64,000 bases of DNA, from NCBI GenBank assembly GCA_963825585.1, contig CAWGTX010000006.1, positions 1,178,001-1,242,000 of the forward strand, read 5' to 3'. Shown here in pieces: positions 43,785 through 51,290 of this stretch. The position numbers and the translations under genes were made by a program. Source of the DNA: JAOUGY01 sp963825585 (lineage in GTDB: Bacteria > Actinomycetota > Acidimicrobiia > Spongiisociales > ZC4RG35). Below the pieces are notes generated by a model that made no database searches, was not told the DNA's origin, and saw nothing but the letters and a program-made list of their open reading frames with translations. Numbering within the stretch: position 1 is the stretch's first letter; the number at the start of each line of letters is the position of its first letter.

Positions 43785-44601
43785 TCAGAGCGCCTCGACG
43801 GCCACCAACGGAGGCATTCCCGCCTCTCGCCCCGTCGCAGCCAACGCGGCCCCCGCGGCGGCGGCCCAGCAGAGCGTCCGCTCGGGGTCCCAGCCGAGCA
43901 TGACGACCGCGGGCACAAGCTGCGGCGAAGACGTCACCGGCACCTGTGGCGTCGACCACCTCCACGGGCGGCGGGGCGATCCGCCACTCCCCCAGCCCGA
44001 AGGTCACGATGTCGCCGGCCCCGGCGGTCAACACGGTGAGACCTGCCATCGAGGCTCGGGCCTCTTCCACGGTGTGTTCGTGGGCGGACCACACCACCCA
44101 CTCGGCCAGCCCGGTGTGCTCGACCGGGCAGTCGAGCCACACCACCGGGATCGATCTCGACCGGGCGTTGAAGGCGACGACCGCGGCGGCTTCCCTGGCG
44201 AACCCGTCGAGCAACACCACCTCGACCTCGTCCCACTCGTAGACCTCGGACCACCGTGCTCCTTCGTAACCGGTGCAGACGATGGTTCGGTCGCCGCCCG
44301 GCTCCACCAAAATCAGGCAGTGCCGGGTCGACTCACCAGCCGACCGCTCCAGCAGGAACAGGTCGAGGTCGTGTTGCTCGAGCGCCTCGATCAGCGCATC
44401 ACCCAGGGGATCGATGCCGACAACCAGGCCGGTCAGACGGGTGTCGACGTCCCACGTGGCCAGCGCAACCGCCGCGTTGGCGGCCTTGCCGCCCCACGTG
44501 ATCCGCCAGCTGGTCGACCGGATGTCGTCACCCGGTCCCGGCAAGCGGTCGACCCGGTGCACGAGGTCAGGGTTCACGGCGCCATAGACGAGAATAGCCA
44601 T
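43785..44601 (-). pseudogene. PfkB family carbohydrate kinase, frameshifted near the C-terminus
   Basis: The frame from the ATG at 44601 encodes GAVNPDLVHRVDRLPGPGDD, the substrate/ribokinase-type GGKAANAAVALATW, and the signature VVDATGAGDVFAAACA with the catalytic Asp. Directly after it (about 43909-43918) one extra C in a GCCCGCGGTCGTC context shifts the frame. Removing it restores VVMLGWDPERTLCWAAAAGAALAATG and a normal stop at 43785. It may be a real lesion or a sequence error. It lies divergent from the first catechol dioxygenase. Confidence 0.75.
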
Positions 44602-44609
44602 CGAGGGGG

Positions 44610-44776
44610 ACGGCTAACGGAAGACGCAGACCGAGAACGCCGAACGCCTGCTGCCGCCGCGACACCAGGCTGCACAAAGGACTCAGTGTCTTGCGTTCAG
44701 CGCAGAGCCGTCCCGAGGATCCACCCGCAGCGGCAGCGGCGTTCTGCGTTCGGCGTTCTGCCTTCTGCTCCTTTCC
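44610..44776. repeat. Heptamer-word inverted repeat (GAGAACG / GTTCTGC)
   Basis: The left arm around 44624-44655 (GCAGACC, GAGAACG, CCGAACG, CCTGCTG) faces the right arm 44730-44768 (CAGCGGC, GTTCTGC, GTTCGGC, GTTCTGC, CTTCTGC). The arms are imperfect complements, about 75 nt apart. The word set is the same as at 28258-28421. It lies just upstream of regulon promoter C. Confidence 0.65.
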
Positions 44777-44827
44777 GTTCCCCCCTGCGGGACGTCTTCC
44801 CACATCCCGGAACGGGTGTCGTACCGT
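44777..44827 (+). promoter_or_regulatory. Regulon promoter C (first catechol 2,3-dioxygenase)
   Basis: GTTCCCCCCTGCGGGAC (44777-44793), spacer GTC, TTCCCACATCCCGGAAC (44797-44813), 8 nt, -10 TACCGT (44822-44827), 7 nt, ATG at 44835. Confidence 0.78.
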
Positions 44828-44834
44828 GCCCGGC

Positions 44835-45743
44835 ATGGGAATTCTGCGCCTGAGCCACGTCGACATCAAGGTCCCCGATATGGACCTCGCCGCTGCCTAT
44901 TACAGCGAAGTGATGGGCATGAGCATCACCGAACGCACCGACGACCGCATCTTCTTCAAGTGTTGGGACGAAGAGGACCACCACTCCCTCGCCGTCCGCT
45001 ACGACCCCCGCACCGGGATGGATCGGTTCACGTTCAAGGTCGAGAAGGAAGACGACCTCGACGAACTCGAGCACCGAGTCGAGACCTACGGCTACGCCGT
45101 GCACCGCATGTCGAAGGGCGAGGAGATCGGCCAGGGTGAGTCGATCCGTTTCGAAACCCCCTCCGGCCACGAGATGGAACTCGTCTACGAGGTCGAGAAG
45201 GTCGGAAACGCCCTCGGAAAGCTCAACCCACGGATCATCCCCGAGGGCTACAAGGGCATCGCCCCGCCCCGAATGGACCACCTGCTCGTCAACGCGGAAG
45301 AAGTCGGCGAGGCCTCCAAGTTCTACATGGACGTGCTCGGCTTCCGCCTCACCGAACAGCTCCTCGACTCCGAAGGCCACCAGATCGGCACGTGGATGGA
45401 ACGTTCCCACTCACCCCACGACCTCGCCGTCGTCGCCGGCCCAAACGGTGCCCTCCACCACTTCGCCTTCTGGCTCGACGACTGGGACCACGTTCGCAAA
45501 GCCGCGGATATCCTCGCCTACAACGCCATCATGGTCGACGTCGGCCCCACCCGGCACGGCGTCACCCGTGGCAACACCATCTACTTCTTCGACCCGATGG
45601 GCACCCGCAACGAAGTCTTCACCGGCGGCTACCGCCCCGACCCCGACTTCCCCACCATCACCTGGACCGAAGACAACATCGGCAAGGCCGTCTTCTATTA
45701 CGAAGGCGAGATCAACGAGCGCTTCGTCAAAGTCCACACCTGA
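44835..45743 (+). CDS. Catechol 2,3-dioxygenase-like extradiol enzyme (copy 1)
   Basis: 302 aa from the ATG at 44835 (leaderless). Two vicinal-oxygen-chelate modules: N-terminal about 5-120, C-terminal about 147-265. Fe ligands His149 (RMDHLL), His209 (ALHHFAFW) and Glu260 (RNEVFTGGY) are intact, and the tail FYYEGEINERFVKVHT resembles XylE-clade enzymes. It cleaves catechol or an alkylcatechol to the 2-hydroxymuconic semialdehyde that the dehydrogenase at 28422 would oxidise. A heptamer hairpin begins directly after the TGA. Confidence 0.93.
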   Translation: MGILRLSHVDIKVPDMDLAAAYYSEVMGMSITERTDDRIFFKCWDEEDHHSLAVRYDPRTGMDRFTFKVEKEDDLDELEHRVETYGYAVHRMSKGEEIGQGESIRFETPSGHEMELVYEVEKVGNALGKLNPRIIPEGYKGIAPPRMDHLLVNAEEVGEASKFYMDVLGFRLTEQLLDSEGHQIGTWMERSHSPHDLAVVAGPNGALHHFAFWLDDWDHVRKAADILAYNAIMVDVGPTRHGVTRGNTIYFFDPMGTRNEVFTGGYRPDPDFPTITWTEDNIGKAVFYYEGEINERFVKVHT

Positions 45744-45829
45744 CCAGTCGACGGGTCAACGAGTCAACGGGTCGACGAGAAGACTGCCGCTCGTTTGGTT
45801 GACCTGTGGACCTGTTGACTGGTCAGCAC
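45744..45829. repeat. Heptamer-word inverted repeat (GTCAACG / GTTGACC)
   Basis: From the base after the TGA: CCAGTCG, ACGGGTC, AACGAGT, CAACGGG, then a 25-nt loop, then GTTGACC, TGTGGAC, CTGTTGA, CTGGTCA. The right arm is the near complement of the left. The words are shared with 43093-43136. Confidence 0.78.
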
Positions 45830-45870
45830 CCTCGGTCCGGGCGGCCCGATTCTCCGACCAGGCCGATCGC

Positions 45871-45921
45871 GTTCTCACATACGGGACGGCATCCCCGCAT
45901 ACGGAACGGCGCTCCTAGATT
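45871..45921 (+). promoter_or_regulatory. Regulon promoter D (second catechol 2,3-dioxygenase)
   Basis: GTTCTCACATACGGGAC (45871-45887), spacer GGC, ATCCCCGCATACGGAAC (45891-45907), 8 nt, -10 TAGATT (45916-45921), 6 nt, ATG at 45928. The best-preserved copy of the shared architecture. Confidence 0.83.
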
Positions 45922-45927
45922 CGCCGC

Positions 45928-46839
45928 ATGGGAATTCTTCGCCTCAGCCATGTCGAGATCCGTGTGCCGGATCTCGAATTGTCGACTGCTTACTACACCG
46001 AGGTGCTCGGCCTCATCGAGACGGCACGGGAGTCCGAGAAGGTGTGGCTCAAGTGCTGGGACGAGTTGCAGCACCATTCGGTGATCCTCACCTACGCCCC
46101 GACGTACGGGTTGAACGTGCTCGGGTTCAAGGTGCAGTTCCGGGAGGATCTCGACGAGTTCGAGATGCGCTTGGCGGCCGCCGGCGTCGGTTGCAAGCGA
46201 CTGGTGGCCGGCGAGTTGGGCCCGGGAAGTGGTGAGACGCTCCGCTTCGACGCTCCGAGCGGGCACACGGTCGATCTCGTGTACGGAATGGACATGGTGG
46301 GCAACCTGCTGCCGTTGCACAACCCACCGCCCGAGCCGATGGGGCTGGTGGGAATCCACCCTCCCCGGATCGACCACATTTTCCTCATGTGCGAGGACGT
46401 CGACGCCGTCACCGCCTTCTTCCAGGAGGTGTTGGACTTCCGGCTCACCGAGCAGATCGTTGCCGACGACGGCCACCAGCTGGCCACCTTCCTCGAGCGC
46501 AGCCACAGCTCACACGACCTGGCGTTCATCGTCGGCCCGCAATCGGCGTTCCACCACGTCGGATTCTGGGTGGACGACTGGAACGACCTGCGTCGTGCGG
46601 CCGACCTGTGCAGCTATCACGGCGTGAACATCGACGCCGGACCGACCCGCCATGGGGCGACGCGCGGGTGGGGCTTGTATTTCTTCGACCCGGCCGGCAA
46701 CCGCAACGAGGTGTACACGGGCGGGTACTGGGCGGATCCGGACCGTGAACCGATCACGTGGACGGAATCCGAGATGGGCCGGGCCATCTTCTACTACGAG
46801 GGCGTGGTCGATCAGAAGTTCCTCACGGTGCATTCCTGA
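45928..46839 (+). CDS. Catechol 2,3-dioxygenase-like extradiol enzyme (copy 2)
   Basis: 303 aa, leaderless. Fe ligands His150 (RIDHIF), His210 (AFHHVGFW) and Glu261 (RNEVYTGGY). It is about half-identical by eye to copy 1, shares the MGILRLSHVxI start and the FYYEGxxxxxFxxVHx end, and has its own operator. Two differently controlled isoenzymes suggest different catechol substrates. The stop is followed by the two-copy structured element. Confidence 0.93.
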   Translation: MGILRLSHVEIRVPDLELSTAYYTEVLGLIETARESEKVWLKCWDELQHHSVILTYAPTYGLNVLGFKVQFREDLDEFEMRLAAAGVGCKRLVAGELGPGSGETLRFDAPSGHTVDLVYGMDMVGNLLPLHNPPPEPMGLVGIHPPRIDHIFLMCEDVDAVTAFFQEVLDFRLTEQIVADDGHQLATFLERSHSSHDLAFIVGPQSAFHHVGFWVDDWNDLRRAADLCSYHGVNIDAGPTRHGATRGWGLYFFDPAGNRNEVYTGGYWADPDREPITWTESEMGRAIFYYEGVVDQKFLTVHS

Positions 46840-46898
46840 GACGGCGCCGCTGAAAGGACATTGAACGAGCTGCCTGGCATGGTGGTCACATCCCGGGA

Positions 46899-47000
46899 AC
46901 AGGGGATCCGGGTCGGGGTGATCCACCGAGCTGCGGGGTGGCTCGTTGGCTCGAAGGGAAAGGGCCGGTGCAGGGGCAGCACCGGCCCTTCTCGCGTCCG
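46899..47000 (+). ncRNA. Two-copy structured element, copy 1, with terminator-like hairpin
   Basis: About 100 nt, about 90 percent identical to 53638-53742. Order: a CCCGG/CCGGG hairpin around an ACAGGGGA loop (46892-46912), the near-invariant core GGGGTGATCCACCGAGCTG and GGGGTGGCTCGTTGGCTCG, then the 10-bp hairpin GGGCCGGTGC (46962-46971)/GCACCGGCCC (46979-46988) followed by TTCTC. CCACC can pair with GGTGG, and the loop CGAGC with the later GCTCG as a pseudoknot. It lies in the 3' UTR of the dioxygenase or is a separate RNA. No known RNA family is recognised. Confidence 0.55.
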
Positions 47001-47011
47001 TGGTACAGGCC

Positions 47012-47062
47012 GTTCTCGCATGCGGGACACCATCCCACGAGGCGGAACGCCCTCGGTAGCGT
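47012..47062 (+). promoter_or_regulatory. Regulon promoter E (phosphatase/kinase/Rieske operon)
   Basis: GTTCTCGCATGCGGGAC (47012-47028), spacer ACC, ATCCCACGAGGCGGAAC (47032-47048), 8 nt, -10 TAGCGT (47057-47062), 7 nt, GTG at 47070. Confidence 0.8.
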
Positions 47063-47069
47063 CGCCCAC

Positions 47070-48149
47070 GTGACCGATCGTCCTTCAACCCCGCGTCCGT
47101 CGTTTCCCAGAACCGAGCGTGACGAGGCGCCCATGTACCTGGCGAAATACCTCGAACGCCAGGCACGTCACGACGCCGACGGCGACACTGCCGACGATGC
47201 CGAAACCCCGCTGTACCTGCGCCGGTTCAGGCAACGTCGCGACACCGAGTCCATCACCGACTCCCTCCCTCCGTTGTATCAGCGGATCGGGCACGGAATG
47301 CAGCAGGCGATGTCGGAGGACAACCGCACCAAGGAGATCGCCGCACCGCCCGAGGCGCGCAAGAAACTGTTGGCCGACGTGTTCCTCATCCGCCACGGAG
47401 AGACCCAGGGGTACTCCACGGAGTCCGGCCTCACACCGCTCGGCACGTGGCAGGCGCACACGTACGGACACACCATCGGCAAGCGGGTTTCGGCGGGCGA
47501 GTCGGTGGTGCTGCGCCATGCCGCCACCAACCGGGCCGGCCAAACCATCGAGAACATCCATCGGGGCCTCATGGACGGTGTGGCGATGTTCGAAAAGGAC
47601 ATCAAGGTCTTCGAGCCGGAACCCATGGAGGAGTTCCGCAACTTCCAGGTCGCCACCCCCGAGGGGATGCGTGACGTGACGGCAGCATTCCGGAAGTACT
47701 ACTCGACGCTGGAGGAGTTCGAGCGCACCGCACTGGGCGACCGCCCCATGTGGCTCGTCGAGGTCGACCGCTTCTGGAGGACCCAGCAGGGCGGGGGAGA
47801 TCCCATCCAGCACTGGCTCCAGATCCCCATGTTCCACTTCGAGCCGCCGGCGATGGTGGTCCGCAGATTCTGGAGGGGCATCATCCGCCTCGCAACCGAG
47901 TTCCAGGGCTCCCGGATCCTCATCGCCACCCACTCGGGACCCATCCGCGCCTTCGCCATCGCCGCGCTCGGATATGACCCGGGCGAGCCGTACAACACCG
48001 AGCACGTGCGGGTGAAGTTGTTCGAAGGCGGCACCGAGGCACTCGTCACCTATCGCAACCGGGCCCAGGAGATCCTGGTTCCACCGATCGATGCGCTCCC
48101 CACCTGGGATCTCGACGAGCGGTGGGATGGCGGAAGCCTGCAGAGATGA
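47070..48149 (+). CDS. Histidine phosphatase superfamily protein in the aryl-phosphate operon
   Basis: 359 aa from the GTG at 47070, which fits a leaderless start behind TAGCGT; an ATG at 47133 with GACGAGG upstream is the alternative (338 aa). The catalytic RHG motif is FLIRHGETQGYS, and the second His is in IATHSGPIRAFA. The N-terminal about 90 residues and the C-terminal domain are longer than in typical phosphoglycerate-mutase-like phosphatases. By position it would hydrolyse a phosphorylated phenol intermediate, as CreD does in the cresol pathway of Corynebacterium. That role is inference. Confidence 0.85.
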   Translation: MTDRPSTPRPSFPRTERDEAPMYLAKYLERQARHDADGDTADDAETPLYLRRFRQRRDTESITDSLPPLYQRIGHGMQQAMSEDNRTKEIAAPPEARKKLLADVFLIRHGETQGYSTESGLTPLGTWQAHTYGHTIGKRVSAGESVVLRHAATNRAGQTIENIHRGLMDGVAMFEKDIKVFEPEPMEEFRNFQVATPEGMRDVTAAFRKYYSTLEEFERTALGDRPMWLVEVDRFWRTQQGGGDPIQHWLQIPMFHFEPPAMVVRRFWRGIIRLATEFQGSRILIATHSGPIRAFAIAALGYDPGEPYNTEHVRVKLFEGGTEALVTYRNRAQEILVPPIDALPTWDLDERWDGGSLQR

Positions 48150-48268
48150 GAGTCCGAATGTGAGCATCGTTTCTCTCGGGAGGAGGACGGATGTGCAAGA
48201 GCTGCCCGACGGTGACGGATTGGCAGATCTCCTCGCCGGAACGACCGACGACGAGGAGGGAGTTGCCT

Positions 48269-49348
48269 GTGAGTGACTACATCGTGTGGTTCGACGACTA
48301 CGACGCGGAAAAGCACCACTCAAAGGTGGGTGGCAAGAACGCCAGTCTGGGGACGATGATCGCCGCAGGGCTTCCTGTACCCCCGGGGTTTGCGGTCACC
48401 ACCGACGCCTATCACACGCTTCGGTCGCACACGGCGATGCGCGCGGAGGTCAACCAGCTGCTCGGCCAGGTCCAGTTCTCCGATCCCGTTGGCATGCGTG
48501 ACATCTCCACCCACATCCGCAAGCTCATCGAGGAGACGCCAATCGATCCGGAGATCGAACGTTCGATCAGGGCGTCCTACCTGGCCCTGTCCGAGCGCTG
48601 CGGACTCGAGGACGTTCCGGTGGCGGTGCGTTCCTCGGCAACGGCCGAGGACCTCCCCGACGCCAGCTTCGCCGGCCAGCAGGACACCTACCTGTGGATC
48701 ACCGGAGCCGATGCGGTGGTCGACCACGTGCGCCGTTGCTGGTCGTCGATCTTCACCGACCGTGCCATCGCCTACCGCCACCAGATGGACCACGACCACG
48801 AGGTGATCTCGATGTCGGTGGGGGTTCAGAAGATGGTCGACCCGAAGGCGGCGGGCGTCGCGTTCACCCTCAACCCGATGAACGGCGACCGCACCCAGGT
48901 GGCGATCGACGCCTCGTGGGGACTCGGCGAGGCGGTGGTGTCGGGTGAAGTCACACCCGACAACTACCTGGTCGACAAGGTCCTGCGTGAGATCGTCGGG
49001 CGGATCATCTCCCCGAAGGCGATCGAGTACCGGCTCAACGGCGACCGCCAGGTGGAGAAGCTCGACGTCGAGGCGGAACGCCAGTGCATCCAATGCCTGT
49101 CCGATGACGAGATCAAGGCGGTGGCGGCGATGGCCCGACGGGCCGAACGCCACTACGGCTACCCCCAGGACGTGGAGTGGGCGCTCGACCGACATCTCCC
49201 CGACGGGGAGAACGTCATCCTGCTCCAGGCACGACCCGAGACCGTCTGGTCGCGCAAGGAGGTCAAGCCGGTGTCCACCGGGAAGTACGACCCCATGCGG
49301 TCGATCGTCTCGACGTTGATCTCACCGATCCACACGAAGGAGTCCTGA
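48269..49348 (+). CDS. PEP-synthase N-terminal (ATP-grasp) subunit, phenylphosphate synthase PpsB / CreI-like
   Basis: 359 aa from a GTG at 48269 behind GACGAGGAGGGAG. VGGKNASLGTMIAAGLPVPPGFAVTTDAY and VAVRSSATAEDLPDASFAGQQDTYL are the PPDK/PEP-synthase nucleotide-binding motifs. The protein ends after the ATP-grasp domain (VILLQARPETVWS) and lacks the swivelling and PEP domains. This split matches PpsB of Thauera phenylphosphate synthase and CreI of Corynebacterium, which hydrolyse ATP to phosphorylate the partner subunit. It is followed by the partner gene 60 nt downstream. Confidence 0.88.
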   Translation: MSDYIVWFDDYDAEKHHSKVGGKNASLGTMIAAGLPVPPGFAVTTDAYHTLRSHTAMRAEVNQLLGQVQFSDPVGMRDISTHIRKLIEETPIDPEIERSIRASYLALSERCGLEDVPVAVRSSATAEDLPDASFAGQQDTYLWITGADAVVDHVRRCWSSIFTDRAIAYRHQMDHDHEVISMSVGVQKMVDPKAAGVAFTLNPMNGDRTQVAIDASWGLGEAVVSGEVTPDNYLVDKVLREIVGRIISPKAIEYRLNGDRQVEKLDVEAERQCIQCLSDDEIKAVAAMARRAERHYGYPQDVEWALDRHLPDGENVILLQARPETVWSRKEVKPVSTGKYDPMRSIVSTLISPIHTKES

Positions 49349-49408
49349 CCGCACCGAGTATCACCGCCCCGCCCAGGATTTGTTCGACCCCAGACAGAGG
49401 AGCATCCA

Positions 49409-51214
49409 TTGGCCGAGAGTCGTTTCCCCAGCCCGTTCGAGATCGAGACCCCACCCGGCGCCGAAGGGTGGGAAGAGCTGTACACGTACTCGTCGTTGTT
49501 CAGCGAGGGCCGTCGGGCCTACGAGGAACCGCGATTCTGGTTCTGGGACTCGATGCACTGGGGATGGGCCATGACGCCCTGGGATGCAACCCACCTCGAG
49601 CAGGCGATCGCCTCCCTCAGCCAGTACAACACGCGTCACTACCTGATCCCGCCCGCCAACGGCATCGACTACCGCATCCTCATGGGCGTCCCGTACTTCT
49701 CCCCCGTCACCATCGAGGACGGCCCCACCATCGAAGGTCGGGTCCCCCACTTCATGGAGCGGGCCGGTCACTACTTCATGAACTGGAACGACCTGTACCA
49801 GGCGTGGCTGGTGAAGGTGAAAGCCAACATCGCCGAGATCGAGGCGATCGACTTCTCGCCGCTCCCCGAGATGGAACCGCTCGAAGTGGTCACCGAAGGC
49901 CGGGGTCAGGGCACCGGTTGGGCGATTCAGGAGCAATACCACAAGTTCAAGGACCTCAGCCTTCGCATCTGGCAGTACCACTTCGAGTTCCTCAACCTGG
50001 GATACGCCGCTTACCTCGACTTCTTCGGGTTCTGCAAACAGGCGTTTCCAGCGATCCCCGACCTGGCCATCGCCAAGATGGTCGCCGGCATCGAGGTCGA
50101 CCTGTTCCGGCCCAACGAAGAGCTGAAGAACCTGGCCCACAAGGCGATGGAACTCGGCCTGGGCGATGCGTTCGGCGATTCCGATCCGACGGCGGTCGAC
50201 GCCGCCCTGGATTCCGAGGCAGGCCGCCAGTGGAAGGCGGCATGGGACGCGGTGCAGGAGCCGTGGTTCAATTTCAGCTCCGGTACCGGGTTCTACTTCT
50301 CCGACAAGACCTGGATCCAGGACCGCTCGGTTCCGTACGGCTTCATCAACGACTACATCACCAAACTGCAGGCGGGTGAGGACATCGCCCGTCCGATGGA
50401 CGCCATCGTGGCCGAACGCGACCGGATCGTCAGCGAATACGCCGAGTTCCTCCAGACCGACGAGGATCGGGAGGCGTTCAACGGCAAGCTCGGGCTGGCA
50501 CGCACCGTGTTCCCCTATGTCGAGAACCACAACTTCTACATCGAACACTGGTCGATGTCGGTCTTCTGGAAGAAGTCCCGGGAGTTGGGCGAGATGCTGG
50601 TCAAGGAAGGCTTCTTCTCCGATCCCACCGACGTCTACTACATCAAGCGTGACGAGATCGATGAACTGTTGTGGGACCTCTACTCGGCATGGGCCGTGGG
50701 CGCTCCCCCGGCCGGTCCCACCTACTGGCCGCCGATCATCCAGCGTCGCAGGGGCATCGTCGAAGCCCTCAAGGGGTTCAAGCCTCCCAAGGCGCTGGGC
50801 GAGCCGCCGGCCGTGGTCACCGAGCCCTTCACCATCATGCTGTGGGGCGTCACCAGCGACTCGGTGCAGACGTGGCTGGGCGCTCCCGAGGGTGCCGGCG
50901 AACTCACCGGCATGGCGGCATCACCGGGCACGGCGGAAGGGCCCGCCCGGGTCGTCTACAACGCCGACGACATCGGCGACGTGCAGGACGGCGAGATCCT
51001 GGTGGCACCGATCACCGCCCCGTCGTGGGCACCGGTGTTCTCCAAGATCAAGGCCACCGTCACCGACATCGGCGGGGTCATGAGCCACGCCGCCATCGTG
51101 TGTCGTGAGTACGGGATCCCTGCCGTGACCGGGACCGCCTACGGCACGCGGGAGATCAAGACGGGTGACATGATCCGGGTCGACGGGAACTCGGGGAAGG
51201 TGATCAAGCTGTAG
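49409..51214 (+). CDS. PEP-synthase C-terminal-type subunit with phosphohistidine swivelling domain, PpsA / CreH-like
   Basis: 601 aa from a TTG at 49409 behind AGAGGAG. The last about 80 residues form the swivelling domain with the phosphorylatable His560 in GGVMSHAAIVCREYGIPAVTGTAYGT. The upstream part has no ATP-grasp motif and an unusual aromatic-rich N-terminus (RFWFWDSMHWGWAMTPWD) that may bind the phenol. Length and arrangement match PpsA (about 70 kDa, His569) and CreH. It should transfer phosphate from the His to a phenolic hydroxyl. The acceptor is inferred. Confidence 0.88.
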   Translation: MAESRFPSPFEIETPPGAEGWEELYTYSSLFSEGRRAYEEPRFWFWDSMHWGWAMTPWDATHLEQAIASLSQYNTRHYLIPPANGIDYRILMGVPYFSPVTIEDGPTIEGRVPHFMERAGHYFMNWNDLYQAWLVKVKANIAEIEAIDFSPLPEMEPLEVVTEGRGQGTGWAIQEQYHKFKDLSLRIWQYHFEFLNLGYAAYLDFFGFCKQAFPAIPDLAIAKMVAGIEVDLFRPNEELKNLAHKAMELGLGDAFGDSDPTAVDAALDSEAGRQWKAAWDAVQEPWFNFSSGTGFYFSDKTWIQDRSVPYGFINDYITKLQAGEDIARPMDAIVAERDRIVSEYAEFLQTDEDREAFNGKLGLARTVFPYVENHNFYIEHWSMSVFWKKSRELGEMLVKEGFFSDPTDVYYIKRDEIDELLWDLYSAWAVGAPPAGPTYWPPIIQRRRGIVEALKGFKPPKALGEPPAVVTEPFTIMLWGVTSDSVQTWLGAPEGAGELTGMAASPGTAEGPARVVYNADDIGDVQDGEILVAPITAPSWAPVFSKIKATVTDIGGVMSHAAIVCREYGIPAVTGTAYGTREIKTGDMIRVDGNSGKVIKL

Positions 51215-51290
51215 TGAACAGCGGGGAGCCGCCGGGCCGGTCAGGTCGGGCGGTTCCACGAAGTCCACAGGTACACCAGGAGGAGCGGAC

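Noticed and set aside
46510..47166. Minus-strand frames over both copies of the structured element with similar peptides (LSLRANEPPRSSVDHP-like)
   Set aside because: The similarity follows from the nucleotide repeat itself; starts and contexts differ and base changes preserve RNA pairing rather than codons.
48269..49348. Fragment of a broken pyruvate phosphate dikinase gene
   Set aside because: The end of this protein, the 60-nt gap with its own ribosome binding site, and the full-length partner match the natural split subunits of PpsAB/CreHI rather than a frameshift.
47070..51214. Anaerobic phenylphosphate carboxylation pathway
   Set aside because: No UbiD-like carboxylase or PpsC/PpcABCD genes in the window; the neighbours are oxygen-dependent Rieske and extradiol enzymes.
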